NCBI GenBank assembly: GCA_037954325.1
Contig: JBBMNZ010000043.1
Coordinates: forward strand, 930,001 to 994,000
DNA length: 64,000 bases
Source of the DNA: Fistularia commersonii
Taxonomy: Eukaryota; Chordata; Actinopteri; Syngnathiformes; Fistulariidae
Reading direction: 5' to 3'
This document shows, piece by piece, positions 1 through 12,547 of this stretch. The position numbers and the translations under genes were made by a program. How positions within the stretch are numbered: position 1 is the first letter of the stretch; every line of letters begins with the position of its first letter. A model generated the notes under the pieces. The model was not told the DNA's origin, searched no databases, and saw only the letters and a program-made list of their open reading frames with translations.

Positions 1-150
1 ACACTTGGTCATCGTCAATAGCACTAGTCACATAACTATTAAAGTAACTGGGCTTCTTTTTGGTTCTAGTTGATCGTCTCACATTGTCTGCACTGCTTGG
101 CTTTGTCACACGGTCAGATACGGGGTTGCCCATTACCAAGGTGTACAAAG

Positions 151-577
151 GTGTACAAGACAGTGGTGAGACCAGCGATGATGTATGGACTAGAAACTGT
201 TACAATGACAAAAAGACAGCAGGCAGAACTAGAGGTTGCAGATATGAAGATGTTGAGGTTCTCTTACGGAGTGACCAGGATTGATAGGATCAGGAATGAG
301 TATCAGAGGAACAGCACATGTTCGATGTTTTGGAGAGAAGGTCAGAGAAGCCAGACTGAGATGGTTCGGTCATGTACAGAGGAGGGATAGAGAATATATT
401 GGTAGACGGATGCTGGAATTGGAGCTGCAAGGCAAGAGGTCTCGAGGAAGTCCAAAGGGAGGATTTATGGACGTGGTGAGAGAGGATATGAAGGTAGTTG
501 GTGTGAGAGAGGAGGATACGGAGAATAGGGTTAGATGGAGAAAGTTGACTCGCTGTGGCCACACCTGACGGGAAAAG
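151..577 (+). pseudogene. LINE 3' end (RTE/L2-like RT C-terminus), frameshifted, in A1
   Basis: The forward reading gives KTVVRPAMMYGLETV and then, in another frame, RLRWFGHVQRRD and FMDVVREDMK. This is the C-terminal region of a non-LTR reverse transcriptase that is common in fish genomes. The frame is broken near position 300: this copy reads GAGTATCAGA where the copy at 44,830 reads GAGTCTATCAGA, so two bases are missing. The stop (TGA at 566) is followed by GGGAAAAGAC and an (AAG)n tail, as expected for the 3' end of such a LINE. It is a 5'-truncated dead insertion inside copia family 2. The exact clade is uncertain. Confidence 0.8.
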
Positions 578-633
578 ACAAGAAGAAGAAGAAGAAGAAG
601 AAGAAGAAGAAGAAGAAGAAGAAGAAGAAGAAG

Positions 634-663
<30 letters not shown>
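578..663. repeat. (AAG)n microsatellite, LINE tail, A1
   Basis: This is an uninterrupted trinucleotide tract directly after the LINE 3' end. It reads as poly-Lys/Arg/Glu on plus and poly-Ser/Leu on minus, which creates false ORFs. Confidence 0.97.
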
Positions 664-668
<5 letters not shown>

Positions 669-1224
669 AAGAGAGGTTGGGGGGGAAGCAAACCTTCTCC
701 ACGGCTCTAAACTCGTTCGTCGCCGCTACTCGGGGAACACCGGATGGCTTTCTCCCTCCGCTTCCTTACATTTTATGTCCGCTAGATGGCGGCATCCGAC
801 TGTGCACAGCGCTTGGAGCTCCAGCAGGTGATCTGGCTGCTGTGTATGAGAGGAATAAACGAGTGGGGCCGTGAGTGCAATAAATCCCCCTCCACTTCTT
901 ACATGGATGTTATCACCCTGTTACTGTATTTTAACGATACCGCTGTGTTTTCGACCTCAATGTTAAGCCGATTTTTAAACATTAAAAACCAGATTGCTCG
1001 ATTCAGTGACACCGAGGCCGTGAGTGGAGGACTTATGGAGTTGACTCCTTCGCTTATTCATATGTGCATGTCTGGTGCTCCCGGAGCTTCACGCCGACGT
1101 CATGGGGATCCGTGTCCGAAGAAGGTGCACCTTGGCCGGTCTGCGGGATCCTGTTGACCGGAAGCTGAGACTGGCCCTTGGAAATAAAACGGAAAATAAT
1201 TGAGAGCATATTTCTCAGTTAACA
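664..1224. repeat. GC-rich noncoding segment of A1, ending in a probable copia family-2 LTR start
   Basis: It contains CTAGATGGCGGC, a GTTATCACCCTGTTACTG block and a GCTCCCGGAGC / GACGTCATGGGG block. Read on minus from 1224, TGTTAACTGAG follows a purine-rich tract (AAGTGGGGGCG). This matches the layout of the family-1 LTR start (AAGAGGGGG then TGTTGAGATAGG). I infer that the left part of the segment includes LTR sequence of the antisense copia. An open frame beginning ATGGCGGC at 786 is not conserved in subunits B and C. Confidence 0.6.
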
Positions 1225-2360
1225 ACGCCCCCACTTGCTCTCATATTATTGGTATCTTTGCCCATTTACATCAAAATAAAATACTCATGACCCAAACAAC
1301 AAACAACAACTTTGAAAAATTCAACAACTTAAACTGTGATGCAGGCTTTGTCATAACATGTGCCGGCATCTCTTGTGTTGGACAATACTGTAGGGCTACC
1401 TTTCCACATATTTTCTTTGTGACATCTTAACACACTCTTCTGACTGACATATTTTCTGGGTATTGATTTTGATCACTTTGCCCATGTCCTTCATTTTAAA
1501 TCTAGCTGTAAGCATGATTTTCACCTCTTTCATTACTTCCTCATCACTCGCAGCTATGATTAAATCATCTACCCATATTATGATGATGACCTTGTCATTT
1601 TGGTTTTCTTTGACATAAACACAATGATCTGCTTCATTCTGAATAAAGTCATTGTCAATCAAGTAAGAATGGAGCATCAGATCCCAATGACGACCGGCTT
1701 GTTCAGGGACGTATAGTGACTTTTTAAGTTTACACACCAGCTTCTGTTTTGTATTTGTCACTTCATACCCTTCTGGTTGTTCTACACAGAGCTCACAATC
1801 TATGGGTGCATGAAGATAGGCTGTCTTTACATCCATTTGGTGTAAGAACAAATTTTCCGGAACTGATTTCTGCATAAACACCCTCACACTTGTCATATTT
1901 GCTGTTGGAGAAAATGTTTCCTCGAAATCCGTGCCATACTTTTGACTGTAGCCCTTAGCAACATACCGAGCTTTATATTTGTTTGTGCCATCTTCATTTC
2001 TTTTTAGCGCATACGCCCCCCACCCCCCACCCCCACCCCCACTGCACACTTGCCTTGGGGTAGCTGTGTTAGGGTCAAAGTGTTGTTCTCTCTCAATGAC
2101 TCCATCTCGTCGTCCATAGATTTCATCCACTTGTCAGCATTGAGGGAACTCCTTGCCTCTTTAAATGTCTGTGGGACACCATACGCCAGTCTATAACAGT
2201 AGTCAATGTTAGTGAACACTTGGTCATCGTCAATAGCACTAGTCACATAACCATTAAAGTAACTGGGCTTCTTTTTGGTTCTAGTTGATCGTCTCACATT
2301 GTCTGCACTGCTTGGCTGTGTCACACGGTCAGATACGGGGCTGCCCATTTCCAAGGTGTA
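1225..2360 (-). pseudogene. Copia family-2 pol remnant (RT), A1
   Basis: Read on minus from about 2360, the order is the pre-RT linker (RRSTRTKKKPSYF), the start of the RVT_2-type reverse transcriptase (KWMKSMDDEMESLREN), a broken stretch over a C-rich run at 2015-2040, and then KARYVAKGYSQ, MDVKTAYLHAP and the catalytic WVDDLIIAAS. After FKMKD the frame degenerates and stops at 1396. The last bases (1225-1390) still resemble the extreme C-terminus of copia pol (MTKPAS..FKLLNFSK), so most of RNase H is deleted. The gene is dead. It belongs to a different family from the full copia copies at 20, 46 and 55 kb, with roughly half of RT residues shared by eye. Confidence 0.85.
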
Positions 2361-2415
2361 CAAAGGTGTACAAGACAGTGGTGAGACCAGCGATGATGTA
2401 TGGACTAGAAACTGT

Positions 2416-2438
2416 AGAAGAAGAAGAAGAAGAAGAAG

Positions 2439-2468
<30 letters not shown>
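2416..2468. repeat. (AAG)n tract, B1
   Basis: It directly follows a LINE fragment of only about 60 bases (ending GACTAGAAACTGT). The rest of the LINE present in A subunits is missing here. Confidence 0.95.
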
Positions 2469-2469
<1 letters not shown>

Positions 2470-3031
2470 TAGAAAGAGAGGGTGGGGGGGAAGCAAACCT
2501 TCTCCACGGCTCTAAACTCGTTCGTCGCCGCTACTCGGGGAACACCGGATGGCTTTCTCCCTCTGCTTCCTTACATTTTATGTCCGCTAGATGGCGGCAT
2601 CCGACTGTGCACAGCGCTTGGAGCTCCAGCAGGTGATCTGGCCGCTGTGTATGAGAGGAATAAACGAGTGGGGCCGTGAGTGCAATAAATCCCCCTCCAC
2701 TTCTTACATGGATGTTATCACCCTGTTACTGTATTTTAACGATACCGCTGTTTTTTCGACCTCAATGTTAAGCCGATTTTTAAACATTAAAAAACCAGAT
2801 TGCTCGATTCAGTGACACCGAGGCCGTGAGTGGAGGACTTATGGAATCGACTCCTCCGCTTATTCATATGTGCATGTCTGGTGCTCCCGGAGCTTCACGC
2901 CGACGTCACGGGGATCCGTGTCCGAAGAAGGTGCACCTTGGCCGGTCTGCGGGGTCCTGTTGACTGGGAAGTTGAGACTGGCCCTTGGAAATAAAACGGA
3001 AAATAATTGAGAGCATATTTCTCAGTTGACA

Positions 3032-4002
3032 ACGCCCCCACTTGCTCTCATATTATTGGTATCTTTGCCCATTTACATCAAAATAAAATACTCATGACCC
3101 AAACAACAACTTTGAAAAATTCAACAACTTAAACTGCGATGCAGGCTTTGTCATAACATCTGCCGGCATCTCTCGTGTTGGACAATACTGTAGGGCTACC
3201 TTTCCACATATTTTCTTTGTGACATCTTAACACACTCTTCTGACTGACATATTTTCGGGGTATTGATTTTGATCACTTTGCCCAAGTCCTTCATTTTAAA
3301 TCTAGCTGTAAGCATGATTTTCACCTCTTTCATTACTTCCTCACCACTCGCAGCTATGATTAAATCATCTACCCATATTATGATGATGACTTTGTCATTT
3401 TGGTTTTCTTTGACATAGACACAATGATCTGCTTCATTCTGAATGAAGTCGTTGTCAATCAAGTAAGAATGGAGCATCAGATTCCAATGACGACCTGCCA
3501 AATTTTCCTGAACTGATTTCTGCATGAACACCCTCACACTTGTCATATTTGCTGTTGGAGAAAATGTTTCCTCAAAATCCGTGCCATACTTTTGACTGTA
3601 GCCCTTAGCAAAATAACGAGCTTTATATTTGTTTGTGCCAACTTCATTTCTTTTTAGCGCATACACCCACCCCCCCACCCCCACTGCTCACTTGCCTTGG
3701 GGTAGCTGTGTTAGGGTCAAAGTGTTGTTCTCTCTCAATGACTCCATCTCGTCGTCCATAGATTTCATCCACTTGTCAGCATTGAGGGAACTCCTTGCCT
3801 CTTTAAATGTCTGTGGGACACCATACGCCAGTCTATAACAGTAGTCAATGTTAGTGAACACTTGGTCATCGTCAATAGCACTAGTCACATAACCATTAAA
3901 GTAACTGGGCTTCTTTTTGGTTCTAGTTGATCGTCTCACATTGTCTGCACTGCTTGGCTGTGTCACACGGTCAGATACGGGGCTGCCCATTTCCAAGGTG
4001 TA
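3032..4002 (-). pseudogene. Copia family-2 pol remnant with extra RT deletion, B1
   Basis: It has the same layout as A1, but the frame jumps from MQKSVQENL straight to AGRHWNLMLHSY. That removes about 50 residues, including the MDVKTAYLHAP block with the first catalytic aspartate. WVDDLIIAAS is retained. The deletion is shared by B1, B2 and B3, so it predates the higher-order duplication. Confidence 0.85.
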
Positions 4003-4057
4003 CAAAGGTGTACAAGACAGTGGTGAGACCAGCGATGATGTATGGACTAGAAACTGT

Positions 4058-4077
4058 AGAAGAAGAAGAAGAAGAAG

Positions 4078-4108
<31 letters not shown>
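4058..4108. repeat. (AAG)n tract, C1
   Basis: This is an uninterrupted trinucleotide tract after the 60-base LINE remnant. Confidence 0.95.
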
Positions 4109-4670
4109 TAGAAAGAGAGGGTGGGGGGGAAGCAAACCTTCTCCACGGCTCTAAACTCGTTCGTCGCCGCTACTCGGGGAACACCGGATGGCTTTCTCCC
4201 TCCGCTTCCTTACATTTTATGTCCGCTAGATGGCGGCATCCGTCTGTGCACAGCGCTTGGAGCTCCAGCAGGTGATCTGGCCGCTGTGTATGAGAGGAAT
4301 AAACGAGTGGGGCCGTGAGTGCAATAAATCCCCCTCCACTTCTTACATGGATGTTATCACCCTGTTACTGTATTTTAACGATACCGCTGTTTTTTCGACC
4401 TCAATGTTAAGCCGATTTTTAAACATTAAAAAACCAGATTGCTCGATTCAGTGACACCGAGGCCGTGAGTGGAGGACTTATGGAATCGACTCCTCCGCTT
4501 ATTCATATGTGCATGTCTGGTGCTCCCGGAGCTTCACGCCGACGTCACGGGGATCCGTGTCCGAAGAAGGTGCACCTTGGCCGGTCTGCGGGGTCCTGTT
4601 GACTGGGAAGTTGAGACTGGCCCTTGGAAATAAAACGGAAAATAATTGAGAGCATATTTCTCAGTTGACA

Positions 4671-5806
4671 ACGCCCCCACTTGCTCTCATATTATTGGTA
4701 TCTTTGCCCATTTACATCAAAATAAAATACTCATGACCCAAACAACAAACAACAACTTTGAAAAATTCAACAACTTAAACTGTGATGCAGGCTTTGTCAT
4801 AACATGTGCCGGCATCTCTTGTGTTGGAAAATACTGTAGGACTACCTTTCCACATATTTTCTTTGTGACATCTTAACACACTCTTCTGACTGACATATTT
4901 TCTGGGTATTGATTTTGATCACTTTGCCCTTGTCCTTCATTTTAAATCTAGCTGTAAGCATGATTTTCACCTCTTTCATTACTTCCTCATCACTCGCAGC
5001 TATGATTAAATCATCTACCCATATTATGATGATGACTTTGTCATTTTGGTTTTCTTTGACATAGACACAATGATCTGCTTCATTCTGAATAAAGTCATTG
5101 TCAATCAAGTAAGAATGGAGCATCAGATCCCAATGACGACCGACCTGTTCAGGGACGTATAGTGACTTTTTAAGTTTACACACCAGCTTCTGTTTTGTAT
5201 TTGTCACTTCATACCCTTCTGGTTGTTCTACACAGAGCTCACAATCTATGGGTGCATGAAGATAGGCTGTCTTTACATCCATTTGGTGTAAGAACAAATT
5301 TTCCGGAACTGATTTCTGCATAAACACCCTCACACTTGTCATATTTGCTGTTGGAGAAAATGTTTCCTCGAAATCCGTGCCATACTTTTGACTGTAGCCC
5401 TTAGCAACATACCGAGCTTTATATTTGTTTGTGCCATCTTCATTTCTTTTTAGCGCATACGCCCCCCACCCCCCACCCCCACCCCCACTGCACACTTGCC
5501 TTGGGGTAGCTGTGTTAGGGTAAAAGTGTTCTTCTCTCTCAATGACTCCATCTCTTCGTCCATAGATTTCATCCACTTGTCAGCATTAAGTGAACTCCTT
5601 GCCTCTTTAAATGTCTGTGGGACACCACACGCCAGTCTATAACAGTAGTCAATGTTAGTGAACACTTGGTCATCGTCAATAGCACTAGTCACATAACTAT
5701 TAAAGTAACTGGGCTTCTTTTTGGTTCTAGTTGATCGTCTCACATTGTCTGCACTGCTTGGCTTTGTCACACGGTCAGATACGGGGTTGCCCATTACCAA
5801 GGTGTA
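4671..5806 (-). pseudogene. Copia family-2 pol remnant, C1
   Basis: It keeps both MDVKTAYLHAP and WVDDLIIAAS, like A1. Subunit-specific changes include MYTLVMGNPV, SYFNSYV and RLACGVPQ where A and B read MYTLEMGSPV, SYFNGYV and RLAYGVPQ. A C-rich run near 5460-5487 breaks the frame between the RT start and KRNEDG. Confidence 0.85.
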
Positions 5807-5811
5807 CAAAG

Positions 5812-6243
5812 GTGTACAAGACAGTGGTGAGACCAGCGATGATGTATGGACTAGAAACTGTTACAATGACAAAAAGACAGCAGGCAGAACTAGAGGTTGC
5901 AGATATGAAGATGTTGAGGTTCTCTTACGGAGTGACCAGGATTGATAGGATCAGGAATGAGTATCAGAGGAACAGCACATGTTCGATGTTTTGGAGAGAA
6001 GGTCAGAGAAGCCAGACTGAGATGGTTCGGTCATGTACAGAGGAGGGATAGAGAATATATTGGTAGACGGATGCTGGAATTGGAGCTGCAAGGCAAGAGG
6101 TCTCGAGGAAGTCCAAAGGGAGGATTTATGGACGTGGTGAGAGAGGATATGAAGGTAGTTGGTGTGAGAGAGGAGGATACGGAGAATAGGGTTAGATGGA
6201 GAAAGTTGACTCGCTGTGGCCACACCTGACGGGAAAAGACAAA
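5812..6243 (+). pseudogene. LINE 3' end, frameshifted, A2
   Basis: It has the same truncated LINE fragment and the same two-base frame break as A1. The break was therefore present before the array expanded. Confidence 0.8.
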
Positions 6244-6287
6244 AGAAGAAGAAGAAGAAGAAGAAGAAGAAGAAGAAGAAGAAGAAG

Positions 6288-6317
<30 letters not shown>
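6244..6317. repeat. (AAG)n tract, A2
   Basis: This is the shortest of the four A-type tracts. Confidence 0.95.
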
Positions 6318-6322
<5 letters not shown>

Positions 6323-6878
6323 AAGAGAGGTTGGGGGGGAAGCAAACCTTCTCCACGGCTCTAAACTCGTTCGTCGCCGCTACTCGGGGAACACCGGATG
6401 GCTTTCTCCCTCCGCTTCCTTACATTTTATGTCCGCTAGATGGCGGCATCCGACTGTGCACAGCGCTTGGAGCTCCAGCAGGTGATCTGGCTGCTGTGTA
6501 TGAGAGGAATAAACGAGTGGGGCCGTGAGTGCAATAAATCCCCCTCCACTTCTTACATGGATGTTATCACCCTGTTACTGTATTTTAACGATACCGCTGT
6601 GTTTTCGACCTCAATGTTAAGCCGATTTTTAAACATTAAAAACCAGATTGCTCGATTCAGTGACACCGAGGCCGTGAGTGGAGGACTTATGGAGTTGACT
6701 CCTTCGCTTATTCATATGTGCATGTCTGGTGCTCCCGGAGCTTCACGCCGACGTCACGGGGATCCGTGTCCGAAGAAGGTGCACCTTGGCCGGTCTGCGG
6801 GATCCTGTTGACCGGAAGCTGAGACTGGCCCTTGGAAATAAAACGGAAAATAATTGAGAGCATATTTCTCAGTTAACA

Positions 6879-8014
6879 ACGCCCCCACTTGCTCTCATAT
6901 TATTGGTATCTTTGCCCATTTACATCAAAATAAAATACTCATGACCCAAACAACAAACAACAACTTTGAAAAATTCAACAACTTAAACTGTGATGCAGGC
7001 TTTGTCATAACATGTGCCGGCATCTCTTGTGTTGGACAATACTGTAGGGCTACCTTTCCACATATTTTCTTTGTGACATCTTAACACACTCTTCTGACTG
7101 ACATATTTTCTGGGTATTGATTTTGATCACTTTGCCCATGTCCTTCATTTTAAATCTAGCTGTAAGCATGATTTTCACCTCTTTCATTACTTCCTCATCA
7201 CTCGCAGCTATGATTAAATCATCTACCCATATTATGATGATGACCTTGTCATTTTGGTTTTCTTTGACATAAACACAATGATCTGCTTCATTCTGAATAA
7301 AGTCATTGTCAATCAAGTAAGAATGGAGCATCAGATCCCAATGACGACCGGCTTGTTCAGGGACGTATAGTGACTTTTTAAGTTTACACACCAGCTTCTG
7401 TTTTGTATTTGTCACTTCATACCCTTCTGGTTGTTCTACACAGAGCTCACAATCTATGGGTGCATGAAGATAGGCTGTCTTTACATCCATTTGGTGTAAG
7501 AACAAATTTTCCGGAACTGATTTCTGCATAAACACCCTCACACTTGTCATATTTGCTGTTGGAGAAAATGTTTCCTCGAAATCCGTGCCATACTTTTGAC
7601 TGTAGCCCTTAGCAACATACCGAGCTTTATATTTGTTTGTGCCATCTTCATTTCTTTTTAGCGCATACGCCCCCCACCCCCCACCCCCACCCCCACTGCA
7701 CACTTGCCTTGGGGTAGCTGTGTTAGGGTCAAAGTGTTGTTCTCTCTCAATGACTCCATCTCGTCGTCCATAGATTTCATCCACTTGTCAGCATTGAGGG
7801 AACTCCTTGCCTCTTTAAATGTCTGTGGGACACCATACGCCAGTCTATAACAGTAGTCAATGTTAGTGAACACTTGGTCATCGTCAATAGCACTAGTCAC
7901 ATAACCATTAAAGTAACTGGGCTTCTTTTTGGTTCTAGTTGATCGTCTCACATTGTCTGCACTGCTTGGCTGTGTCACACGGTCAGATACGGGGCTGCCC
8001 ATTTCCAAGGTGTA
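6879..8014 (-). pseudogene. Copia family-2 pol remnant, A2
   Basis: The translation of the RT block (244 codons on minus, 7050-7784) is the same as in A1, including WVDDLIIAAS and the terminal YVER stop. Confidence 0.85.
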
Positions 8015-8069
8015 CAAAGGTGTACAAGACAGTGGTGAGACCAGCGATGATGTATGGACTAGAAACTGT

Positions 8070-8092
8070 AGAAGAAGAAGAAGAAGAAGAAG

Positions 8093-8122
<30 letters not shown>
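8070..8122. repeat. (AAG)n tract, B2
   Basis: Trinucleotide tract after the 60-base LINE remnant. Confidence 0.95.
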
Positions 8123-8123
<1 letters not shown>

Positions 8124-8685
8124 TAGAAAGAGAGGGTGGGGGGGAAGCAAACCTTCTCCACGGCTCTAAACTCGTTCGTCGCCGCTACTCGGGGAACACC
8201 GGATGGCTTTCTCCCTCTGCTTCCTTACATTTTATGTCCGCTAGATGGCGGCATCCGACTGTGCACAGCGCTTGGAGCTCCAGCAGGTGATCTGGCCGCT
8301 GTGTATGAGAGGAATAAACGAGTGGGGCCGTGAGTGCAATAAATCCCCCTCCACTTCTTACATGGATGTTATCACCCTGTTACTGTATTTTAACGATACC
8401 GCTGTTTTTTCGACCTCAATGTTAAGCCGATTTTTAAACATTAAAAAACCAGATTGCTCGATTCAGTGACACCGAGGCCGTGAGTGGAGGACTTATGGAA
8501 TCGACTCCTCCGCTTATTCATATGTGCATGTCTGGTGCTCCCGGAGCTTCACGCCGACGTCACGGGGATCCGTGTCCGAAGAAGGTGCACCTTGGCCGGT
8601 CTGCGGGGTCCTGTTGACTGGGAAGTTGAGACTGGCCCTTGGAAATAAAACGGAAAATAATTGAGAGCATATTTCTCAGTTGACA

Positions 8686-9656
8686 ACGCCCCCACTTGCT
8701 CTCATATTATTGGTATCTTTGCCCATTTACATCAAAATAAAATACTCATGACCCAAACAACAACTTTGAAAAATTCAACAACTTAAACTGCGATGCAGGC
8801 TTTGTCATAACATCTGCCGGCATCTCTCGTGTTGGACAATACTGTAGGGCTACCTTTCCACATATTTTCTTTGTGACATCTTAACACACTCTTCTGACTG
8901 ACATATTTTCGGGGTATTGATTTTGATCACTTTGCCCAAGTCCTTCATTTTAAATCTAGCTGTAAGCATGATTTTCACCTCTTTCATTACTTCCTCACCA
9001 CTCGCAGCTATGATTAAATCATCTACCCATATTATGATGATGACTTTGTCATTTTGGTTTTCTTTGACATAGACACAATGATCTGCTTCATTCTGAATGA
9101 AGTCGTTGTCAATCAAGTAAGAATGGAGCATCAGATTCCAATGACGACCTGCCAAATTTTCCTGAACTGATTTCTGCATGAACACCCTCACACTTGTCAT
9201 ATTTGCTGTTGGAGAAAATGTTTCCTCAAAATCCGTGCCATACTTTTGACTGTAGCCCTTAGCAAAATAACGAGCTTTATATTTGTTTGTGCCAACTTCA
9301 TTTCTTTTTAGCGCATACACCCACCCCCCCACCCCCACTGCTCACTTGCCTTGGGGTAGCTGTGTTAGGGTCAAAGTGTTGTTCTCTCTCAATGACTCCA
9401 TCTCGTCGTCCATAGATTTCATCCACTTGTCAGCATTGAGGGAACTCCTTGCCTCTTTAAATGTCTGTGGGACACCATACGCCAGTCTATAACAGTAGTC
9501 AATGTTAGTGAACACTTGGTCATCGTCAATAGCACTAGTCACATAACCATTAAAGTAACTGGGCTTCTTTTTGGTTCTAGTTGATCGTCTCACATTGTCT
9601 GCACTGCTTGGCTGTGTCACACGGTCAGATACGGGGCTGCCCATTTCCAAGGTGTA
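8686..9656 (-). pseudogene. Copia family-2 pol remnant with RT deletion, B2
   Basis: It carries the same internal RT deletion as B1. The 162-codon minus frame (8850-9338) has an identical translation to the B1 frame. Confidence 0.85.
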
Positions 9657-9711
9657 CAAAGGTGTACAAGACAGTGGTGAGACCAGCGATGATGTATGGA
9701 CTAGAAACTGT

Positions 9712-9731
9712 AGAAGAAGAAGAAGAAGAAG

Positions 9732-9762
<31 letters not shown>
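9712..9762. repeat. (AAG)n tract, C2
   Basis: Trinucleotide tract after the 60-base LINE remnant. Confidence 0.95.
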
Positions 9763-10324
9763 TAGAAAGAGAGGGTGGGGGGGAAGCAAACCTTCTCCAC
9801 GGCTCTAAACTCGTTCGTCGCCGCTACTCGGGGAACACCGGATGGCTTTCTCCCTCCGCTTCCTTACATTTTATGTCCGCTAGATGGCGGCATCCGACTG
9901 TGCACAGCGCTTGGAGCTCCAGCAGGTGATCTGGCCGCTGTGTATGAGAGGAATAAACGAGTGGGGCCGTGAGTGCAATAAATCCCCCTCCACTTCTTAC
10001 ATGGATGTTATCACCCTGTTACTGTATTTTAACGATACCGCTGTTTTTTCGACCTCAATGTTAAGCCGATTTTTAAACATTAAAAAACCAGATTGCTCGA
10101 TTCAGTGACACCGAGGCCGTGAGTGGAGGACTTATGGAATCGACTCCTCCGCTTATTCATATGTGCATGTCTGGTGCTCCCGGAGCTTCACGCCGACGTC
10201 ACGGGGATCCGTGTCCGAAGAAGGTGCACCTTGGCCGGTCTGCGGGGTCCTGTTGACTGGGAAGTTGAGACTGGCCCTTGGAAATAAAACGGAAAATAAT
10301 TGAGAGCATATTTCTCAGTTGACA

Positions 10325-11460
10325 ACGCCCCCACTTGCTCTCATATTATTGGTATCTTTGCCCATTTACATCAAAATAAAATACTCATGACCCAAACAAC
10401 AAACAACAACTTTGAAAAATTCAACAACTTAAACTGTGATGCAGGCTTTGTCATAACATGTGCCGGCATCTCTTGTGTTGGAAAATACTGTAGGACTACC
10501 TTTCCACATATTTTCTTTGTGACATCTTAACACACTCTTCTGACTGACATATTTTCTGGGTATTGATTTTGATCACTTTGCCCTTGTCCTTCATTTTAAA
10601 TCTAGCTGTAAGCATGATTTTCACCTCTTTCATTACTTCCTCATCACTCGCAGCTATGATTAAATCATCTACCCATATTATGATGATGACTTTGTCATTT
10701 TGGTTTTCTTTGACATAGACACAATGATCTGCTTCATTCTGAATAAAGTCATTGTCAATCAAGTAAGAATGGAGCATCAGATCCCAATGACGACCGACCT
10801 GTTCAGGGACGTATAGTGACTTTTTAAGTTTACACACCAGCTTCTGTTTTGTATTTGTCACTTCATACCCTTCTGGTTGTTCTACACAGAGCTCACAATC
10901 TATGGGTGCATGAAGATAGGCTGTCTTTACATCCATTTGGTGTAAGAACAAATTTTCCGGAACTGATTTCTGCATAAACACCCTCACACTTGTCATATTT
11001 GCTGTTGGAGAAAATGTTTCCTCGAAATCCGTGCCATACTTTTGACTGTAGCCCTTAGCAACATACCGAGCTTTATATTTGTTTGTGCCATCTTCATTTC
11101 TTTTTAGCGCATACGCCCCCCACCCCCCACCCCCACCCCCACTGCACACTTGCCTTGGGGTAGCTGTGTTAGGGTAAAAGTGTTCTTCTCTCTCAATGAC
11201 TCCATCTCTTCGTCCATAGATTTCATCCACTTGTCAGCATTAAGTGAACTCCTTGCCTCTTTAAATGTCTGTGGGACACCACACGCCAGTCTATAACAGT
11301 AGTCAATGTTAGTGAACACTTGGTCATCGTCAATAGCACTAGTCACATAACTATTAAAGTAACTGGGCTTCTTTTTGGTTCTAGTTGATCGTCTCACATT
11401 GTCTGCACTGCTTGGCTTTGTCACACGGTCAGATACGGGGTTGCCCATTACCAAGGTGTA
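10325..11460 (-). pseudogene. Copia family-2 pol remnant, C2
   Basis: The RT frame (10496-11230) has the same translation as C1, including the C-specific MKDKGK and EQVGRHW variants. Confidence 0.85.
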
Positions 11461-11465
11461 CAAAG

Positions 11466-11898
11466 GTGTACAAGACAGTGGTGAGACCAGCGATGATGTA
11501 TGGACTAGAAACTGTTACAATGACAAAAAGACAGCAGGCAGAACTAGAGGTTGCAGATATGAAGATGTTGAGGTTCTCTTACGGAGTGACCAGGATTGAT
11601 AGGATCAGGAATGAGTATCAGAGGAACAGCACATGTTCGATGTTTTGGAGAGAAGGTCAGAGAAGCCAGACTGAGATGGTTCGGTCATGTACAGAGGAGG
11701 GATAGAGAATATATTGGTAGACGGATGCTGGAATTGGAGCTGCAAGGCAAGAGGTCTCGAGGAAGTCCAAAGGGAGGATTTATGGACGTGGTGAGAGAGG
11801 ATATGAAGGTAGTTGGTGTGAGAGAGGAGGATACGGAGAATAGGGTTAGATGGAGAAAGTTGACTCGCTGTGGCCACACCTGACGGGAAAAGACAAAA
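11466..11898 (+). pseudogene. LINE 3' end, frameshifted, A3
   Basis: Same fragment and same frame break as A1 and A2. Confidence 0.8.
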
Positions 11899-11956
11899 GA
11901 AGAAGAAGAAGAAGAAGAAGAAGAAGAAGAAGAAGAAGAAGAAGAAGAAGAAGAAG

Positions 11957-11986
<30 letters not shown>
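11899..11986. repeat. (AAG)n tract, A3
   Basis: This tract is about 15 bases longer than the A2 tract. Confidence 0.95.
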
Positions 11987-11991
<5 letters not shown>

Positions 11992-12547
11992 AAGAGAGGT
12001 TGGGGGGGAAGCAAACCTTCTCCACGGCTCTAAACTCGTTCGTCGCCGCTACTCGGGGAACACCGGATGGCTTTCTCCCTCCGCTTCCTTACATTTTATG
12101 TCCGCTAGATGGCGGCATCCGACTGTGCACAGCGCTTGGAGCTCCAGCAGGTGATCTGGCTGCTGTGTATGAGAGGAATAAACGAGTGGGGCCGTGAGTG
12201 CAATAAATCCCCCTCCACTTCTTACATGGATGTTATCACCCTGTTACTGTATTTTAACGATACCGCTGTGTTTTCGACCTCAATGTTAAGCCGATTTTTA
12301 AACATTAAAAACCAGATTGCTCGATTCAGTGACACCGAGGCCGTGAGTGGAGGACTTATGGAGTTGACTCCTTCGCTTATTCATATGTGCATGTCTGGTG
12401 CTCCCGGAGCTTCACGCCGACGTCATGGGGATCCGTGTCCGAAGAAGGTGCACCTTGGCCGGTCTGCGGGATCCTGTTGACCGGAAGCTGAGACTGGCCC
12501 TTGGAAATAAAACGGAAAATAATTGAGAGCATATTTCTCAGTTAACA

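Larger units (their letters stand above)
1..5661. repeat. Higher-order unit, copy 1 (A1 1-2215, B1 2216-3857, C1 3858-5661)
   Basis: A1 carries a LINE fragment of about 430 bp before its (AAG)n tract. B1 and C1 have lost about 370 bp of that fragment, so the first 60 bases run straight into (AAG)n. B1 also lacks a block of copia RT that A1 and C1 keep. C1 has a private base change in the GC-rich segment (CATCCGTCTG instead of CATCCGACTG near 4240). Confidence 0.9.
5662..11315. repeat. Higher-order unit, copy 2 (A2 5662-7869, B2 7870-9511, C2 9512-11315)
   Basis: It has the same three-subunit order as copy 1, with subunit lengths 2208, 1642 and 1804. Most length differences from the other copies fall in the (AAG)n tract. 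A2 has GTCACGGGG near 6753, where A1 and A3 have GTCATGGGG. Confidence 0.9.

Noticed and set aside
290..702. Poly-Ser, poly-Leu, poly-Arg and poly-Glu ORFs in region 1
   Set aside because: They come from the (AAG)n tract and change with tract length.
786..1157. 123-codon ORF beginning ATGGCGGCATCC in A subunits
   Set aside because: In B and C subunits one extra A (CATTAAAAAACC) shifts the frame and ends it early. No domain was recognised. It is repeated sequence and not a host exon.
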